Shown one piece after another: positions 60,984 through 64,000 of a DNA stretch of 64,000 bases. The notes under the pieces are model-generated. The model saw nothing but the letters and a program-made list of their open reading frames with translations, was not told the origin of the DNA and did no database searches. Source of the DNA: Ferrovibrio terrae. GTDB lineage: Bacteria; Pseudomonadota; Alphaproteobacteria; Ferrovibrionales; Ferrovibrionaceae. Where the stretch lies: the NCBI RefSeq assembly GCF_007197755.1, contig NZ_CP041636.1:842001-906000 (forward strand). Reading direction: 5' to 3'. The position numbers and the translations under genes are program-made. Within the stretch, counting starts at the first letter, position 1. Every line of letters begins with the position of its first letter.

Positions 60984-61634
60984 ATGCCTGTATATACGCG
61001 CCGTCAATGTACCCGCGCCGAACTGCTGGCCGATGCCGTGGTGCATCTGCTGGGCCTCGGCTTTGGCCTCGCCGCCTGTATCACGCTGGTCGTTTTCATC
61101 GCGATCAATCCCGACCTGCCGCGTGGCCTGAGCCTCGGCATCTACGCTTTCGGCCTGCTGGTGATGCTGGCCTGTTCGGCGCTCTACAACATGACGACGC
61201 AGGCGAGGCTGAAAGCGGTGTTCCGCCGCTTCGATCATGCCGCCATCTTCGTGATGATCGCCGGCACCTACACGCCGTTTTCGCTGATCGTGATCGGCGG
61301 CCTGTGGGGCGCGCTGCTGCTTGGCTTCGTCTGGACGGTGGCCCTGATCGGTGTGTTCCTGAAACTGCGCTACCCGCTGCGGTTCGAGAAACTGTCGGTG
61401 ATCGCCTATCTGCTGCTCGGCTGGGTGATCCTGGCGGCGCTTGAGCCGCTGATCAGCAGCATGTCACTGGCGGCGCTGATCCTGCTGGTCACCGGCGGCG
61501 GGCTGTATTCGCTCGGCGTGGTGTTTCATCTCTGGGAAAGGCTGCCTTTCCAGAATGCGATCTGGCATGTCTTCGTGCTGGCTGCAGCGGCCTGTCACTT
61601 CGCCGCCATCCTGGTGGATGTGGCGATTATCTGA
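60984..61634 (+). CDS. Hemolysin III family (PAQR-like) membrane protein
   Basis: A 216-residue seven-helix inner-membrane protein. ELLADAVVHLLGLGFGLAACI carries the early Asp-His of the family, and SALYNMTTQARLKAVFRRFDHAAIFVMIAGTYTPF is the signature block; FHLWERLPFQNAIWHVFVLAAAACHF supplies the C-terminal His cluster. These ligands form a zinc site as in PAQR receptors. Despite the name, a hemolytic role is not general. The next gene is convergent. Confidence 0.92.
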   Translation: MPVYTRRQCTRAELLADAVVHLLGLGFGLAACITLVVFIAINPDLPRGLSLGIYAFGLLVMLACSALYNMTTQARLKAVFRRFDHAAIFVMIAGTYTPFSLIVIGGLWGALLLGFVWTVALIGVFLKLRYPLRFEKLSVIAYLLLGWVILAALEPLISSMSLAALILLVTGGGLYSLGVVFHLWERLPFQNAIWHVFVLAAAACHFAAILVDVAII

Positions 61635-61641
61635 CCGACAT

Positions 61642-62433
61642 TTAAGCGCCGCGTGCCAGGAACGGCAGGTTGCGGAAGTCCGGTTTGCCGTAATGCAGCG
61701 CAGGCCCGATACGCGGCTTGTCGGCCGGACCATCCCAGGCCAGCACCGCGCCGCCGGCGGCTTCCAGCACCGCCTGCCCCGCCGCGGTATCCCATTCCGA
61801 GATCGCCGCGAAGCGCGGATAGAAATCGGCGGATCCTTCCGCGATCTGGCAGAATTTCAGCGACGAGCCGACAGTTTTGGTTTCCGGCGCCATCTGCTGT
61901 TTCAGCCAGGTGTCCACCGAGGCCTCGCGATGATTGCGGCTGACCAGCACCAGCGGCGCGACCTTGGGCACCTTGCGCACGCGGATCGTCTTGCCCTCGG
62001 GATGCAGTTTGTCGAAGCGGCGGGCGCCGTCGGGTGCGCCGAGCCAGGCAACCTCCAGCGCCGGCGCCAGCACGATGCCCAGCACCGGACGGGTGTTCTC
62101 GACCAGCGCGATGTTCACCGTGAATTCGCCATTGCGCTCGATGAATTCACGCGTGCCGTCGAGCGGATCGACCAGCCAGAAGGGCCCGCTGCCGACATTC
62201 GGCGCCTCGCCGCGTGCTGCCAGTTCCTCGGCCACCACGGGAATATCCGGCGTCAGTGTGCGCAGGCCGGCGAGGATGATGGCCTCGGCGGCATCATCGG
62301 CATCGGTGACCGGGCTGCGGTCGTCTTTCGCGCGCGCCGTAAAGGCTGTGGCATAGACCGCCATGATGGCAGCCCCCGCCTGATGGGCGAGCGGCAGCAG
62401 GGCCTGTGCAAGCTTGGCGTGGGATTGCGTCAT
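61642..62433 (-). CDS. cysQ: 3'(2'),5'-bisphosphate nucleotidase
   Basis: Hydrolyses PAP to AMP, clearing the by-product of PAPS use. A 263-residue inositol-monophosphatase-fold enzyme. DDRSPVTDADDAAEAIIL near residue 36 and PDIPVVAEE near residue 60 give early metal ligands, WLVDPLDGTREFIERNGEFTV near residue 84 the core motif, and SEWDTAAGQAVLEAAGG near residue 205 the last. It complements the distant cysNC-cysH operon. DUF3553 lies just upstream on the same strand. Confidence 0.93.
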   Translation of the reverse strand: MTQSHAKLAQALLPLAHQAGAAIMAVYATAFTARAKDDRSPVTDADDAAEAIILAGLRTLTPDIPVVAEELAARGEAPNVGSGPFWLVDPLDGTREFIERNGEFTVNIALVENTRPVLGIVLAPALEVAWLGAPDGARRFDKLHPEGKTIRVRKVPKVAPLVLVSRNHREASVDTWLKQQMAPETKTVGSSLKFCQIAEGSADFYPRFAAISEWDTAAGQAVLEAAGGAVLAWDGPADKPRIGPALHYGKPDFRNLPFLARGA

Positions 62434-62440
62434 TGCGGGA

Positions 62441-62671
62441 TCAGTCTTCTGGCGGCTTGGCCGGGCGCAGCATCGCCTGGTCAGTGTTGATCAGACGTTT
62501 ACCGGCATGGAGGAAATTGACGGTGACGCGCGCGCCGATCGCCGACTGGACCTGGCCCGGGCCCCAATCGGGCTGCTGCGGGTTTTCCACCCAGTCGCCC
62601 GGAACGAACGGTGCCAGCATGCGCCTCGCCTGATCTGCTTTCGCTTGCGGTTGCCTGTCTGCTGCAGACAT
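62441..62671 (-). CDS. DUF3553 protein
   Basis: A 76-residue protein. FVPGDWVENPQQPDWGPGQVQS followed by ARVTVNFLHAGKRLIN is the DUF3553 signature; the domain resembles the small beta module found at the C-terminus of some helicases and may bind nucleic acid. ATG 62671 is used; ATG 62620 (MLAPFVPG) would leave only the domain. It is 7 bp upstream of cysQ, so coexpression is likely. Confidence 0.82.
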   Translation of the reverse strand: MSAADRQPQAKADQARRMLAPFVPGDWVENPQQPDWGPGQVQSAIGARVTVNFLHAGKRLINTDQAMLRPAKPPED

Positions 62672-62736
62672 TCTAGACAGGGCATGGCCCGACTGCCACC
62701 CGCAGGTGGGCTGATTTACGGAGAGAGCGCCCACGC

Positions 62737-63351
62737 ATGGCCAGCGAAACCACCGACCTTGTCGCCCTGATCTGCTCGCGGCTGTGCCATGACCTGGCCG
62801 GCAGCATCGGCGCGGTGAACAACGGCGTGGAACTGCTGGCCGAGGAAACCGACGCGGCGATGCGCGAGGAAGCCATCGGCCTGATCGCGCAGTCGGCCAG
62901 CGACGCGGCGCGGCGCCTGAGTTTCTTCCGCCTGGCGCTGGGCTCATCGGGCAGCATGACCGAACCGATGGCCTATACCGAATTCACGCGTGTGGCCAAG
63001 GCGTATTTCGCAGGCGGCAAGCTGAGCCTGCTGCTGCCGGCCACCACCGAGCCGCTGTCCAAGCCGCTCGGCAAGGCGCTGCTGCTCGGCCTGTCGCTGG
63101 CAGCGCAGGCACTGCCGCGCGGGGGCAGCCTCAGTCTTGTGAAAGATGCCAGGGCGTGGCTGATCCGCGCCGAAGGCACCACCCTGCGCTGGACTGACGA
63201 CGTCGCGCTGGGTCTGGGCGATGGCGCAGTGCCCGCCGAGCCTGTTGCAGCCATCGCGCGCTATGCCCGCGACCTTGCCGCCTCAGCTGGCCATCGCCTG
63301 CAGGCCGAGCCGGGCGAGACATCGCTGGTACTGCGCTTCACGGCCAACTGA
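62737..63351 (+). CDS. chpT: Histidine phosphotransferase ChpT
   Basis: Relays phosphate from CckA to CtrA and CpdR in the alphaproteobacterial cell-cycle pathway. A 204-residue protein: ALICSRLCHDLAGSIGAVNNGVELL near residue 6 holds the phosphorylated His (HDLAG), and helices 1-2 form the dimeric bundle. The C-terminal half is the degenerate ATPase-like domain (GKALLLGLSLAAQALPRGG). Its substrate gene ctrA is next, convergent, with a shared terminator. Confidence 0.94.
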   Translation: MASETTDLVALICSRLCHDLAGSIGAVNNGVELLAEETDAAMREEAIGLIAQSASDAARRLSFFRLALGSSGSMTEPMAYTEFTRVAKAYFAGGKLSLLLPATTEPLSKPLGKALLLGLSLAAQALPRGGSLSLVKDARAWLIRAEGTTLRWTDDVALGLGDGAVPAEPVAAIARYARDLAASAGHRLQAEPGETSLVLRFTAN

Positions 63352-63365
63352 CGCTGACGGCACAA

Positions 63366-63394
63366 AAAAAGCCGGCCTCAAGGGCCGGCTTTTT
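63366..63394. terminator. Bidirectional terminator between chpT and ctrA
   Basis: AAAAAGCCGGCC (63366-63377) pairs perfectly with GGCCGGCTTTTT (63383-63394) around a 5-nt loop. The A and T runs let it work on both strands. Confidence 0.9.
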
Positions 63395-63413
63395 CATATC
63401 TATACGGCGATGA

Positions 63414-64000
63414 TCAGTGCCCGCCAGCCGCCCGCTTGGCGCCGGCCGCCACCGGCTCGACCTGGTCGCGCAGCACATAGCCGCGGCCCCAGACCGTTTC
63501 GATGTAGTTGTCGCCCTCGGTGGCCGAAGCGATCTTCTTGCGCAGCTTGCAGATGAAGACGTCGATGATCTTCAGCTCCGGCTCGTCCATGCCGCCATAG
63601 AGATGATTGAGGAACATCTCCTTGGTCAGCGTGGTGCCCTTGCGCAGCGAAAGCAGCTCCAGCATCGCGTATTCCTTGCCGGTCAGGTGCAGGCGACCGC
63701 CTTCGACCTCGACCGACTTGGCATCCAGGTTCACCGTCAGCTTGCCGGTCTGGATCACCGATTGGGAATGGCCCTTGGCGCGGCGGACGATGGCGTTGAT
63801 GCGGGCGACCAGCTCGTCCTTGTTGAACGGCTTGGTGATGTAGTCGTCGGCACCGAAGCCCAGACCCTTCACCTTCTTGTCCGGCTCGCCCATGCCCGAG
63901 AGAATCAGGATCGGCGTATTCACCTTGGCCGCGCGCAGCTTCTTCAGCACATCGTAGCCGTGCATGTCGGGCAGGTTCAGGTCGAGCACGATGATGTCGT
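63414..64000 (-). CDS. ctrA: Cell-cycle response regulator CtrA (5' end outside the window)
   Basis: The C-terminal 195 residues or so are present; about 45 N-terminal residues lie beyond 64000. The receiver domain retains the phospho-accepting Asp in [18 protein letters not shown] and the [28 protein letters not shown] end. The OmpR-type winged helix has [20 protein letters not shown] and [22 protein letters not shown], essentially the CtrA recognition region. CtrA controls replication and cell-cycle genes through TTAA-N7-TTAA sites. It is convergent with chpT. Confidence 0.96.
   Translation of the reverse strand, partial: DIIVLDLNLPDMHGYDVLKKLRAAKVNTPILILSGMGEPDKKVKGLGFGADDYITKPFNKDELVARINAIVRRAKGHSQSVIQTGKLTVNLDAKSVEVEGGRLHLTGKEYAMLELLSLRKGTTLTKEMFLNHLYGGMDEPELKIIDVFICKLRKKIASATEGDNYIETVWGRGYVLRDQVEPVAAGAKRAAGGH

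Noticed and set aside
62491-62685. A 64-residue minus-strand frame overlapping DUF3553
   Set aside because: Wrong frame; the DUF3553 signature is in the frame ending at 62441.

Overview
The window is 64 kb of GC-rich chromosomal DNA from an alphaproteobacterium. Its last two genes, chpT and ctrA, encode the cell-cycle phosphorelay that is specific to this class. The SigF/NrsF-type ECF sigma module, the DUF2849-DUF934 cysteine operon and the ethylmalonyl-CoA-pathway enzymes point the same way. A Rhodospirillales-like organism is my best inference; the sequence alone does not fix the genus. Gene density is high. I saw no rRNA, tRNA, CRISPR array, transposase, phage gene or replication origin.

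Layout. 0-14 kb: glutathione transferases, DoxX, two LysR regulators, a tautomerase, a tandem pair of DUF2867 genes, leuC-leuD-leuB, a TetR-GST-isomerase cluster and two NTF2-fold genes. 14-16 kb: asd. 16.1-19.4 kb: an ECF sigma/NrsF pair divergent from a four-gene bufferin operon (secreted Cys-rich precursor, DUF692/MNIO enzyme, DUF2063 partner, DoxX), with matching ECF-type promoters on both sides of the shared intergenic region. 20-23 kb: pdxY and an ethylmalonyl-CoA-pathway lyase/hydratase pair. 23-30 kb: amt behind a sigma-54-like promoter, sdhCDAB, a pentapeptide-repeat protein. 30-36.7 kb: zapE, mmsA with a divergent TetR, DUF4142, kdsA, an MmyB-type XRE regulator.

37-44.4 kb: a sulfate-assimilation and siroheme operon (cysG-DUF2849-cysI-DUF934-cysH, then cysD-cysNC); cysQ lies at 62 kb. 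44-52.6 kb: hspQ, an SDR, a PAS_5 protein, DUF924, an HxlR regulator divergent from an acyl-CoA dehydrogenase, tag, ygfZ, two glycosyltransferases, usg. 52.7-58.4 kb is the most accessory-looking part. It holds a small peptidoglycan-binding protein, an intergenic array of eleven 10-bp repeats, a thiolase, an AcuI-type reductase, and a 484-residue protein with the same peptidoglycan-binding module joined to an unrecognised C-terminal domain, followed by an orphan gene. 58-64 kb: feruloyl-CoA synthetase, a Spy-like periplasmic protein, HlyIII, cysQ, DUF3553, chpT and the 3' part of ctrA.

Five copies of a compound palindromic repeat lie between genes. Several regulator genes have clear dyad operators beside them. 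The best-supported special system is the bufferin cluster. The least explained items are the peptidoglycan-binding loci and the 10-bp repeat array.
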